Positions 8,429 to 17,473 of a stretch of DNA of 64,000 bases are shown here, one piece after another. The notes under the pieces were generated by a model. It was not told the DNA's origin, did not search any database, and was given only the letters and a program-made list of their open reading frames with translations. The stretch's first letter is position 1, and every line of letters starts with the position of its first letter. The stretch covers positions 62,001-126,000 of the forward strand of contig CAIXED010000001.1 in assembly GCA_903918375.1 (NCBI GenBank), read 5' to 3'. The translations under genes and the position numbers were made by a program. Source of the stretch: an uncultured Pseudomonadota bacterium. GTDB taxonomy: Bacteria; Pseudomonadota; Gammaproteobacteria; Methylococcales; Methylomonadaceae.

Positions 8429-10072
8429 ATGTCATCTTCATTCAATTCATCCCGCCGCCGCTTCATCGCTCAAACCGGCCTTGGCGCCCTTGCTTTAACC
8501 AGCGTGCCAAGTTGGCTACAAGCCATGGAAGGCATGAACAAATTGCCGCCTAATAAAGCCTCAGCCAACTTTCACCCAGACCTTGAAATTGATTTAACTT
8601 GCCAACCATCAACCGCAGCAATTTTGCCAGGCCAAGCAACCCGAGTTTTACGCTATACCGCCAAACTGGTTAAAGGCCCCGCCAACAGCATCAGCGAAAT
8701 TCCCGGCTCCTACCTTGGCCCGATTCTACGTTTTGAAACCGGCCAAAAAATTCGCATCAATTTGCTGAATTTATTAGACGAACCCAGCATTACTCACTGG
8801 CATGGCCTACATGTACCTGCCGAAATGGACGGCAGCCCGATGTATGCCATCGACAAAGGCCAGCGCTTTGTCTACGAGTTTGAAATGCGCAATCGCGCCA
8901 GCATGAACATTTACCACCCGCATCCTCACGGCATCACCGGACGTCAGGTTTACCAAGGTTTAGCCGGTGCGATTATTGTTAATGACGACGAAGAACGCCG
9001 CTTGCAACTACCCAGTGGCGACTATGAAATTCCTTTAGTGATCCAAGATCGCCAATTTGACGACCAAAACCAGTTGCAATATGCCGGTCACATGCACGAC
9101 CGTATGATGGGCTTTTACGGTGATCAAATTCTAGTCAACGGCAAACCCAACGCTACATTCAATCTAGCCAGCCGCGCTTATCGATTCCGCATTCTCAACG
9201 GCTCAACGGCACGCATTTACAAACTAGCATGGGACGATAATTCCCCGATTACTGTCATCGGCACCGATGGCGGTTTATTAGAAGCACCGATCAGCAAACC
9301 TTATGTGATTCTGGCTCCCGGTGAGCGAATTGACGTTTGGGCGGATTTTAGTAGCCGCAAAGTTGGCAGCCAGTTAGTGATGCGTAGCCTAGCGTTTTCC
9401 GGTGCCTTGCCGATGATGGCAATGATGGGCATGGGTGGCCGCCGTGGTGGTCACGGCATGGGAATGGGAATGCGCGGCGGAATGCACAATCGTGTGCAAC
9501 AAGACGACACCCAAATGGGTAGCGATTACCCGATTCTCACCATCAAGATTAATCGCCAAGTCAGCGACAGTCCTAGCCTGCCTAAACAGTTATCGACCAT
9601 CAAGCATTTCAGCTTGGCTGATGTCAGCAATCCTAATCAAGCCTTACCGATTGCGATTTCCGAAGCCCCGATGGCGATGTTGTTAAACGGCAGAGCTTAT
9701 GCCGAAAACGATTTGCAAGCCTTCGAGCGCGTGCCGTTTAACAGCATTCAGTTAATCGAGATTTTCCATAGCAACAGCGGTCATGGCATGGGTGGCATGG
9801 GCGGCGGCATGATGACCATGGCGCATCCGATTCATTTACACGGTCAATACTTCCAAATTTTCAGCCGCCAGCAAACCAAACCCAGCGACGCCTATAACAG
9901 CGTCAAAGACGGTTTTATCGAAGGCGGCTGGAAAGATACCGTGCTGGTAATGCCCGGTGAAGAAGTCAAAATCATCAAGCCATTTCAGGATTTCAAAGGC
10001 TTGTTTATGTATCACTGCCACAACTTGGAACATGAAGACATGGGCATGATGCGCGAATTTTCAGTCGAATAA
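8429..10072 (+). CDS. Tat-exported multicopper oxidase with Met/Gly-rich insert
   Basis: SSRRRFIAQTG Tat signal; THWHGLHVP, YHPHPHG, HPIHLHGQYFQ, MYHCHNLEHEDMGMM copper ligands; MMAMMGMGGRRGGHGMGMGMRGGM insert. Confidence 0.93.
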   Translation: MSSSFNSSRRRFIAQTGLGALALTSVPSWLQAMEGMNKLPPNKASANFHPDLEIDLTCQPSTAAILPGQATRVLRYTAKLVKGPANSISEIPGSYLGPILRFETGQKIRINLLNLLDEPSITHWHGLHVPAEMDGSPMYAIDKGQRFVYEFEMRNRASMNIYHPHPHGITGRQVYQGLAGAIIVNDDEERRLQLPSGDYEIPLVIQDRQFDDQNQLQYAGHMHDRMMGFYGDQILVNGKPNATFNLASRAYRFRILNGSTARIYKLAWDDNSPITVIGTDGGLLEAPISKPYVILAPGERIDVWADFSSRKVGSQLVMRSLAFSGALPMMAMMGMGGRRGGHGMGMGMRGGMHNRVQQDDTQMGSDYPILTIKINRQVSDSPSLPKQLSTIKHFSLADVSNPNQALPIAISEAPMAMLLNGRAYAENDLQAFERVPFNSIQLIEIFHSNSGHGMGGMGGGMMTMAHPIHLHGQYFQIFSRQQTKPSDAYNSVKDGFIEGGWKDTVLVMPGEEVKIIKPFQDFKGLFMYHCHNLEHEDMGMMREFSVE

Positions 10073-10081
10073 GGTATTGCC

Positions 10082-10270
10082 ATGGCTACAAGATTGCGCT
10101 GGGAAATATCCGCCGCTTTGCTACTCAAAATTGTGTTGCTGGTCGGCTTGTGGTTTTTGATTTTTCGCTGGTCAGATCGACCAACGACTAAACCCGATGT
10201 CGCCCAGCATTTATTAAGTAACGATCCAATTTCAATTCAACCCACTCAGGAGTCTACTCATGTTCGGTGA
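10082..10270 (+). CDS. cydP: CydP-like small subunit of cytochrome bd
   Basis: 62-aa single-TM protein directly upstream of and overlapping cydA; KIVLLVGLWFLIFRWSD. Confidence 0.65.
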   Translation: MATRLRWEISAALLLKIVLLVGLWFLIFRWSDRPTTKPDVAQHLLSNDPISIQPTQESTHVR

Positions 10271-11816
10271 CGATATTGTCATGCTGTCACGGATGCAGTT
10301 TGGTCTGACAGCGCTTTACCATTTCTTATTTGTACCGCTAACTTTGGGTATGACTTTTATTTTGGGGATTATGGAATCGGTCTATGTAATGACTGGCCGA
10401 GAAGTCTACAAAGATATGACCAAATTCTGGGGCAAATTATTCGGGATTAACTTTGCCATGGGCGTGACCACTGGCATTACCTTGGAATTCCAATTTGGTA
10501 CCAATTGGGCTTATTACTCGCATTATGTCGGCGATATTTTCGGCCCATTGTTAGCCAGCGAAGGCTGGATGGCGTTTTTCCTGGAATCAACCTTTGTCGG
10601 CCTGTTCTTCTTTGGCTGGGACAAATTAAGCAAAGTCCAACATTTAACCGTGACTTGGTTATTAGCCGTCGGCACCAGCTTATCGGCTTTATGGATTTTG
10701 ATCGCCAATGGCTGGATGCAACATCCGGTGGGTTCAGAATTTAATTACGAAACCTTACGGATGGAAATGACCAGCTTTGCGGATGTGTTTTTCAATCCAG
10801 TCGCGCAAGTGAAATTCGTCCACACCGTCGCGGCGGGTTATGTCACGGGCTCGATGTTTGTTTTGGGCATCAGCTCTTGGTACTTATTAAATAATCGTGA
10901 CATTGGCTTTGCTCGTCGTTCATTTTCGATTGCCTCTGCATTTGGTTTAGCCTCGATTTTGTCAGTGATTGTCTTAGGTGACGAAAGCGGCTACACCTCT
11001 GGCGAAACCCAAAAAATCAAACTGGCGGCTATCGAAGCCGAATGGGATACCCACCCCGCCCCAGCCAGTTTCACTTTGTTCGGTTTTCCCAACCAAGAAA
11101 CCCAAACTACCGAATACGCGATCAAAATTCCTTATGCACTAGGCTTAGTCGCCACCCGCTCACTGGATGAGCCAGTGATGGGCTTGAAAGACTTACATGC
11201 TGGCAGTGTTGAACGGATCAAAGGCGGGATGTTGGCTTATGCAGAATTACAAAAACTGCGTGGCGGCGACCGCAGCGAAGCCACTAAACAAGCCTTTGCC
11301 AGCCATAAAGACGATTTAGGCTATGGCTTGTTGTTGAAAAAATATACGCCAAACGTCGTCGATGCTGATGCGGCGATGATCGAAAAAGCCGCCAACGATA
11401 CCATTCCTAGAGTTGCACCCTTATTTTGGACTTTCCGCGTCATGGTTGCCTCAGGCTTTACCATGCTATTTATTTTCGCCATGGCGTTTTACTACTGCGC
11501 AACTCGGGTAGCCGACCAAAAACGCTGGTTAATGCGAATGGCGGTTTGGGGGATTCCTTTACCGTGGATTGCTGCCGAAACCGGCTGGTTTGTCGCCGAA
11601 GTCGGTCGCCAACCTTGGACTATCTCAGGGATTTTGCCCACCCACCTCAGCGTTTCCAGCGTCAGCAGCGAACAACTGTGGATTAGCATCGGCGGCTTTG
11701 CGCTGTTCTACACCGTGTTGTTAATCATCGAAATGTACCTGATGTTGAAATACGTGCGCCTCGGCCCTAGCAGCTTGCATACCGGTCGTTATTGCTTAGA
11801 ACAATCTGCTCATTAA
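10260..11816 (+). CDS. cydA: Cytochrome bd ubiquinol oxidase subunit I (long Q-loop type)
   Basis: LSRMQFGLTALYHFLFVPLTLG, GWMQHPVG, GDESGYT, GWFVAEVGRQPW motifs. Confidence 0.97.
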   Translation: MFGDDIVMLSRMQFGLTALYHFLFVPLTLGMTFILGIMESVYVMTGREVYKDMTKFWGKLFGINFAMGVTTGITLEFQFGTNWAYYSHYVGDIFGPLLASEGWMAFFLESTFVGLFFFGWDKLSKVQHLTVTWLLAVGTSLSALWILIANGWMQHPVGSEFNYETLRMEMTSFADVFFNPVAQVKFVHTVAAGYVTGSMFVLGISSWYLLNNRDIGFARRSFSIASAFGLASILSVIVLGDESGYTSGETQKIKLAAIEAEWDTHPAPASFTLFGFPNQETQTTEYAIKIPYALGLVATRSLDEPVMGLKDLHAGSVERIKGGMLAYAELQKLRGGDRSEATKQAFASHKDDLGYGLLLKKYTPNVVDADAAMIEKAANDTIPRVAPLFWTFRVMVASGFTMLFIFAMAFYYCATRVADQKRWLMRMAVWGIPLPWIAAETGWFVAEVGRQPWTISGILPTHLSVSSVSSEQLWISIGGFALFYTVLLIIEMYLMLKYVRLGPSSLHTGRYCLEQSAH

Positions 11817-11826
11817 GGGGATAACC

Positions 11827-12966
11827 ATGTTTGATTATGAATCGATGCGTTTAATCTGGTGGCTGTTAATCGGTGTAGTCGCCATTGCTTTTGCCTTAAC
11901 CGAAGGTTTTGATTTTGGAGTTAGCACCTTACTACCGTTTGTCGGCAGAACCGATGTTGAACGCCGCGTGATCATCAATACCGTTGGCGCTACTTGGGAA
12001 GGTAATCAAGTTTGGCTAGTGTTATTAGGCGGGGCGATTTTTGCAATTTGGCCTAGCGTTTATGCCACCTTATTTTCCGGTTTATATCTGGCGATGATGC
12101 TGGTGTTATTTGCCTTGTTTTTTAGACCGGCAGGCTTTGATTACCGCAGCAAAGTCAACGATCCCAGATGGCGTAATGCTTGGGATTGGGGATTGTTTAT
12201 TGGCGGCACCCTACCACCGATTTTGCTAGGCGTGTTGGCGGGTAACTTAGTTTTGGGTTTACCGTTTCATTTCGACCAAGATTTAAGATCGTTTTATGAC
12301 GGTTCATTTTGGGCGCTGTTAAGTCCGTTTGCTTTACTGTGTGGCGTGGTGACTTTGCTGGGCACCAGCTTTCACGGTGCCTTGTTTTTAAAATGGCGTA
12401 CCGATGGTGCTGTTCATCAACGTGCCAGTGCTGCGATTGCGGTGTTAGGCCCAATGCTGTTACTTGGCTTAATCGCTGTGACTGCTTGGGTGGTTTTAGG
12501 GATTGATCGCCCTGAAATCAGCCAAATGCTCGGCCACGATGCACCGTCTAATCCACTCAATAAAACTGTCACCGCTGTCGGTGCTGGCTGGTTAGCGCAC
12601 TTTTTATCTCATCCCTTGATGCTGATTGCGCCAGCGCTTGGCTTTGTCGGCTTGAGTTTGGCTTGGTTGCTAGGTAAAGGCCGCGCAATGGCGGCGGCAT
12701 TTATATTTAGCTGTTTAGGGATTGCCGGCATGTTGTTCACACTGGGCTTTGGCTTATTCCCGTTCTTATTAATTTCATCCACTTCACCCAACTCCAGCTT
12801 AACTTTGTGGGACGCAACGTCTAGTCACTCTACTTTGTTACTGGCGTTCTGGATTACGGTGATTTTCTTACCGATTGTGCTGCTCTACACCCGCTGGGTT
12901 TACAAAATTTTGTGGGGCACTATTAGCGAAAAATCGATTATTAAAGACACTCACAGCCTGTATTAA
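11827..12966 (+). CDS. cydB: Cytochrome bd ubiquinol oxidase subunit II
   Basis: LTEGFDFGVSTLLPF, TWEGNQVWLVLLGG, GTSFHGALFL. Confidence 0.97.
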   Translation: MFDYESMRLIWWLLIGVVAIAFALTEGFDFGVSTLLPFVGRTDVERRVIINTVGATWEGNQVWLVLLGGAIFAIWPSVYATLFSGLYLAMMLVLFALFFRPAGFDYRSKVNDPRWRNAWDWGLFIGGTLPPILLGVLAGNLVLGLPFHFDQDLRSFYDGSFWALLSPFALLCGVVTLLGTSFHGALFLKWRTDGAVHQRASAAIAVLGPMLLLGLIAVTAWVVLGIDRPEISQMLGHDAPSNPLNKTVTAVGAGWLAHFLSHPLMLIAPALGFVGLSLAWLLGKGRAMAAAFIFSCLGIAGMLFTLGFGLFPFLLISSTSPNSSLTLWDATSSHSTLLLAFWITVIFLPIVLLYTRWVYKILWGTISEKSIIKDTHSLY

Positions 12967-12982
12967 TTTTAGGAGAACAACA

Positions 12983-13138
12983 ATGTGGTACTTCACTTGG
13001 ATGCTGGGCGTTGGCTTTGCTTCGGCGTTGGCGATTATTAATGCGATGTGGCTGGAATCGGTGTGTGACATCGACAACCACGGTATCGATCAATCTTGTG
13101 ACAGCTTGTCGCAACGAAATAAGGAGCGTATGCAATGA
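12983..13138 (+). CDS. cydX: Cytochrome bd small subunit CydX
   Basis: MWYFTWMLGVGFASALAIINAMWLE matches the CydX core; AGGAG RBS; in frame within listed ORF 12875-13138. Confidence 0.93.
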   Translation: MWYFTWMLGVGFASALAIINAMWLESVCDIDNHGIDQSCDSLSQRNKERMQ

Positions 13139-13338
13139 CCAGAGAGCGTATCGTCAGAATTGTCGCAGGCAGCTTTATTTTGTTGTCATTGAGTTTAGGC
13201 TTAGAAGCCAGCCCGATTTTTCAATCCCCTAACTGGCTTTGGTTTACCGCGTTTGTCGGTGCCAATTTATTTCAGAGCGGTTTTACCCAATTCTGCCCGC
13301 TGGAAATTTTTCTCAAAAAATTGGGCATAAAACAATAA
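13135..13338 (+). CDS. YgaP-like DUF2892 inner membrane protein
   Basis: RIVRIVAGSFIL... FQSGFTQFCPLEIFLKKLGI typical of DUF2892; 4-nt overlap with cydX. Confidence 0.85.
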   Translation: MTRERIVRIVAGSFILLSLSLGLEASPIFQSPNWLWFTAFVGANLFQSGFTQFCPLEIFLKKLGIKQ

Positions 13339-13384
13339 GCCACCCCACACTGGCAAACCTATCTATCTAACTAGGAGAATTTAA

Positions 13385-14656
13385 ATGGCAAAAATCGTAA
13401 TCATAGGCGCAGGTATTGGCGGCGTGCCAATGGCGTTGGAAATGCGAGAAAACGCGCGTAAAGAAGATGAAGTAATTGTTATTGCAGACACCCCAACCTT
13501 TCACTTTGTACCGTCTAACCCTTGGGTAGCGGTGAACTGGCGTAAACCAAGCGACATCAAAGTTGAACTGGCGCCGATGTACAAAAAAAAGAAAATTGGT
13601 TTTATTCAGCAAACAGTCACCCGTGTTCATCCAGAACACAATCAAGTCGAATTAGCTGACGGCTCATCGGTTGATTACGATTATTTGATTATTGCTACCG
13701 GCCCTAAATTAGCCTTTGAAGAAATCCCAGGCTTAGGCCCAGACGGTCACACCCAATCGGTTTGCCATGTTGACCATGCCGGTGAATCAGGCGAATTCTG
13801 GGACAACTTTGTTGAAGAGCCAGGCCCTATCATTATTGGCGCAGTACAAGGCGCTTCCTGCTTTGGCCCTGCTTATGAATACATGTTTATCGCTGAAACC
13901 GATTTGCGTAACCGCAAAATCCGCGACAAAGTCAAAATGACTTACGTTACCTCAGAGCCTTACATCGGCCATTTAGGTTTAGGTGGGGTTGGTGATACTC
14001 GCGGCATGTTGGAAAGCGAATTGCGTAACAAACACATCAACTGGATTTGCAACGCTAAAGTCGACAAAATCGAAGCCGGCATGATGTTCGTCACCGAAAT
14101 GGACGAAAACGGTCAAGAGAAAAAGAAACACGAATTGCCGTTCAAACACAGCATGATGTTGCCTGCTTTTAAAGGAGTTGATGCCGTGTTTGGGATTGAT
14201 AAATTGGTTAATCCACGCGGTTTCGTGCTAGTCGATGACAACCAACGCAACCCAACTTATAAAAACATTTATTCAGTCGGTGTTTGTATTGCGATTCCAC
14301 CTTTGGAACAAACCCCAGTTCCAACCGGTACCCCAAAAACCGGTTATATGATTGAATCAATGGTGACCGCCACCGCTCACAATATCCGTGAAGAATTGGA
14401 TGGTAAAGAGCCAAGCCATAAAGGTACATGGAACGCATTATGCCTAGCCGACTTTGGTGACAGCGGTGTAGCATTCTTGGCGATGCCACAAATTCCACCA
14501 CGTAACGTGCAATGGGCATCACAAGGTAAATGGGTGCATTTAGCGAAAATCGCTTATGAAAAATACTTTATGCGTAAAGTCCGTAAAGGCATTAGCGAAC
14601 CGTTTTATGAGCGTTTACCGTTGAAAATGTTTGGCATTAAGCGTTTGAAAGACTAA
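13385..14656 (+). CDS. Sulfide:quinone oxidoreductase-like FAD/NAD(P)-dependent oxidoreductase
   Basis: IVIIGAGIGGVPMALEM FAD motif; SNPWVAV, VQGASCFGPAYEYMF, VGVCIAIPP SQR-like Cys positions. Confidence 0.88.
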   Translation: MAKIVIIGAGIGGVPMALEMRENARKEDEVIVIADTPTFHFVPSNPWVAVNWRKPSDIKVELAPMYKKKKIGFIQQTVTRVHPEHNQVELADGSSVDYDYLIIATGPKLAFEEIPGLGPDGHTQSVCHVDHAGESGEFWDNFVEEPGPIIIGAVQGASCFGPAYEYMFIAETDLRNRKIRDKVKMTYVTSEPYIGHLGLGGVGDTRGMLESELRNKHINWICNAKVDKIEAGMMFVTEMDENGQEKKKHELPFKHSMMLPAFKGVDAVFGIDKLVNPRGFVLVDDNQRNPTYKNIYSVGVCIAIPPLEQTPVPTGTPKTGYMIESMVTATAHNIREELDGKEPSHKGTWNALCLADFGDSGVAFLAMPQIPPRNVQWASQGKWVHLAKIAYEKYFMRKVRKGISEPFYERLPLKMFGIKRLKD

Positions 14657-14677
14657 GCGTTTGTTTAAACCGTGGCT

Positions 14678-14755
14678 GTAGGGTGGTTCCGCGATAGCGA
14701 ACCACCATGACTTTGAAGTATCGAATGGTGCATTGCTATCGCGAATGCACCCTAC
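14678..14755. repeat. Palindromic REP/MITE-like element
   Basis: Terminal inverted repeats GTAGGGTG / CACCCTAC with internal GCGATAGCGA and CTATCGCGA. Confidence 0.6.
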
Positions 14756-14771
14756 AATCTACGGCAGCTTG

Positions 14772-14794
14772 GTTGGGTTAGAGTTAAACCCAAC
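14772..14794. repeat. Short inverted repeat
   Basis: GTTGGGTTagagttaAACCCAAC. Confidence 0.55.
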
Positions 14795-14828
14795 AATTTG
14801 GCTATTTGCTAGCCAGTTAAGGCTTTTC

Positions 14829-14909
14829 CGTTCGTCCTGAGCTTGTCGAAGGATGAAGGGAAAAGCCGAGGCCATAGCCATTCATGCTTCGACAAGCTCA
14901 GCACGAACG
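14829..14909. repeat. Inverted repeat, dispersed REP-like (CTGAGCTTGTCGAAG type)
   Basis: CGTTCGTCCTGAGCTTGTCGAAG ... CTTCGACAAGCTCAGCACGAACG arms; nested CTTTTCC/GGGAAAAG. Confidence 0.75.
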
Positions 14910-15018
14910 GCTCAGGTGGTAAGAACAACCCGTAGGATGATGATCCTATGGCGGCGTGATAAATAAAAACATGACCCACTTACTTTTTTGTTTGATTACT
15001 TAATTACCAAGCCATTCA

Positions 15019-16356
15019 ATGAGATACCTCCCCTTTTGGTTAGCATCATCGGCATTAGCGCTGTCCATAGGCCAAGCCATCGCCGCACCTGCCAGTTATT
15101 CGCTGGAGCAAGCGATTGATGCTGCCTTAACGAATAATCCCGAACTCAACATCATGCAAGCGCGAATCGAACAAGCCAACGCCCAACTTGGCGAGAGTTT
15201 GGCCAGCTTTTATCCGCAAATCAAAACCAGCTTGTCCTACCAGCACAGCAATAATCCGGCTCAAGCCTTCGCAATGATCATTGCCCAGCGCCGCTTGGAT
15301 ATGGCACAGCCCGCCAATGCTTTTAACAACCCTGGCTTTGTTGACGATTACCGCCCACAAGTCAGCGCCAGTTATTCGCTGTTTCGTGGTGGACAGGATT
15401 ACTACAACAGCCAAGCCGCTGAACTGAATTTTGAAGCCTCGGAACTGGAAAAATCAGCGGCTCGCAACCGTCTGGTCAACCATGTCACCGCCGCTTATTA
15501 CGGCGAACTAGCCGCGATGGATGCCAACACTATCAGTCAACGCGCCATCGAATCGGTACAAAGCCAGTTACATCAAACTCAACTCGGCTACGAAGCCGGC
15601 ACGGTGTTGAAATCTGATCTTTTATCGTTACAAGTGCAACTGGCCGAAGCCCAAGACGCGCAAATTCATGCCGCCAACGCGATTGAACTGGCGCAAAACA
15701 TGCTGAAAACCCTGTTAGGTTTAGACGCCAATGACAGCTTTGCGATTAATCCCGCCGCCAACAAAAACTTGCCGCAAAGCCCCGCCAGTTTTGAACAATT
15801 ACTCAATCAAGCGTTAGCCCAACATCCCGAATTAAAAGCCGCCGAAAAACGCGTCGCGATTGCCGAACAACAATTAGCTGCCGCCAAAGCCGCGCATTTA
15901 CCCAAAGCCGATGCCTTTGTCAGCTACGGCTCGGATAGCAAAGATTTAACCTACAACAGCAATCGCGACAATCTGACTGCTGGCGTAATGGTCGAAATGG
16001 ATGTATTTTCCGGTTTCGCCACTCAAGAAAAAATCAACAAAGCCGAACACCAACTCACCGCCGTTAAAGAATCCGCTCGTCAAAGCCGGTTACAGATTGA
16101 AAACGAATTGAAAAGCGCTCAATTAAAACTACAAGAAGCCTTGCACCGTGCCGAAGTCAGTAACAGCGCCAGCCAAGCTGCTGAAGAAGCTTTGCGTTTA
16201 GTCAATCAACAACGTCAAGCCGGTGTTGTTACCGTCAGTCGCTATCTGGAAACCCAAGTGGCATTAGAAAAAGCTTTAAGCCGTCAAGTTAGCGCCCGCT
16301 TTGATGCCCTCCGCGCCGAAGCGGCGTTGAAACAAGCCATTGGAACATGGCAATAA
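15019..16356 (+). CDS. TolC family outer membrane efflux protein
   Basis: Signal peptide; YSLEQAIDAALTNNPELN and repeated OEP-like coiled coil halves. Confidence 0.9.
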   Translation: MRYLPFWLASSALALSIGQAIAAPASYSLEQAIDAALTNNPELNIMQARIEQANAQLGESLASFYPQIKTSLSYQHSNNPAQAFAMIIAQRRLDMAQPANAFNNPGFVDDYRPQVSASYSLFRGGQDYYNSQAAELNFEASELEKSAARNRLVNHVTAAYYGELAAMDANTISQRAIESVQSQLHQTQLGYEAGTVLKSDLLSLQVQLAEAQDAQIHAANAIELAQNMLKTLLGLDANDSFAINPAANKNLPQSPASFEQLLNQALAQHPELKAAEKRVAIAEQQLAAAKAAHLPKADAFVSYGSDSKDLTYNSNRDNLTAGVMVEMDVFSGFATQEKINKAEHQLTAVKESARQSRLQIENELKSAQLKLQEALHRAEVSNSASQAAEEALRLVNQQRQAGVVTVSRYLETQVALEKALSRQVSARFDALRAEAALKQAIGTWQ

Positions 16357-16375
16357 ATCCTCAGGAAAATTTCGT

Positions 16376-17473
16376 ATGAGCAATCACTCTGCCTCTGAAA
16401 ACTCGCGTAAACCTTTCATCGCTGCCGCTGCTATCGGCGGTTTATTACTGGTGATTTTTATTGCCCTCGGCATCATCGGTGGTGAATCAAAAACCGAACC
16501 CGGCAACACCGAACTTAGCCAAACTACCCTACCCGATGCTTCGCGCTTATTGCGAGTTGGCAAGCAATTGGCTGGTAATGATTTAGCTTGGCAAGGCACG
16601 ATACGCTCACGTTTGGCGGTGAAAATTGCCCCCAAACTTAATGCGCGGATTGTCGAAATTCCGGTTCATCCCGGCAGCGTGGTGAAAAAAGGCCAAGTGC
16701 TTGCCAAACTCGACGACCGTGATTTACGCGCTGCCTTTAATGCCGCCAATGCCGCGCAAATGGCCGCCAAAGCCCAAGCCCAACAAGCCAGCAGCGAAGA
16801 ACAACGCATCACCGGTTTATACAATCAACAAGCCGCGACGCGTCAAAATTACGAAGCGGTTTTAGCCCAAGCCCAAGCTGCACGAGCCATGGCGAATCAA
16901 GCCGCCAGCAATGCCCAACAATCACAAGTGATGCTGGCTGAAAATGTTTTAACCGCACCGTTTGATGGTGTGGTTGGTGAGCGTTATCAAGAACCGGGCG
17001 ATATGGGCATGGTCAACCAGCCTATCGTCAGCTTCTATCAACCCGATGATTTGCGCTTGGAAGCTGCGATTGCCAGCCAATGTTTATCGCAAATCAAATT
17101 AGGCATGGAAGTAACAGTAAAACTGGATGAAAGCACTGAAACTTTGACTGGCAACATTGATGAAATCGCGCCTGACCTTGATCCGCAAACTCACAGCCGC
17201 TTGCTGAAAGTGAAATTGCCGAAAAACAGCAAGCTGCAACACGGCCAATTTGCTTGGTTACAACTCAGCTGCCAAGCCGAACAAAACACCTTATTAATCC
17301 CCAGCTCAGCGATTATTCATTACGGCCAATTGCAAGCGGTGAAGGTGATCGAAAACCAACAAATCCAAATTCGCCATATTCGCACCGGCAAACAAATCGG
17401 CGATCAACTGGAAGTGTTATCCGGTTTACACGATGGTGAAACCATAATCCGTGACACTGGAGTGGCGCCATGA
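16376..17473 (+). CDS. Efflux RND transporter periplasmic adaptor (HlyD/MFP family)
   Basis: TM, HPGSVVKKGQVLAKLDD, LTAPFDGVVGERYQEPGDMG. Confidence 0.92.
   Translation: MSNHSASENSRKPFIAAAAIGGLLLVIFIALGIIGGESKTEPGNTELSQTTLPDASRLLRVGKQLAGNDLAWQGTIRSRLAVKIAPKLNARIVEIPVHPGSVVKKGQVLAKLDDRDLRAAFNAANAAQMAAKAQAQQASSEEQRITGLYNQQAATRQNYEAVLAQAQAARAMANQAASNAQQSQVMLAENVLTAPFDGVVGERYQEPGDMGMVNQPIVSFYQPDDLRLEAAIASQCLSQIKLGMEVTVKLDESTETLTGNIDEIAPDLDPQTHSRLLKVKLPKNSKLQHGQFAWLQLSCQAEQNTLLIPSSAIIHYGQLQAVKVIENQQIQIRHIRTGKQIGDQLEVLSGLHDGETIIRDTGVAP

Noticed and set aside
14208-14522. Antisense 104-aa ORF in SQR
   Set aside because: Shadow ORF; SQR frame has strong motif support
14829-14909. Possible transposon terminal repeats
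   Set aside because: Arms are only about 35 nt apart with no ORF between; better described as a dispersed hairpin repeat
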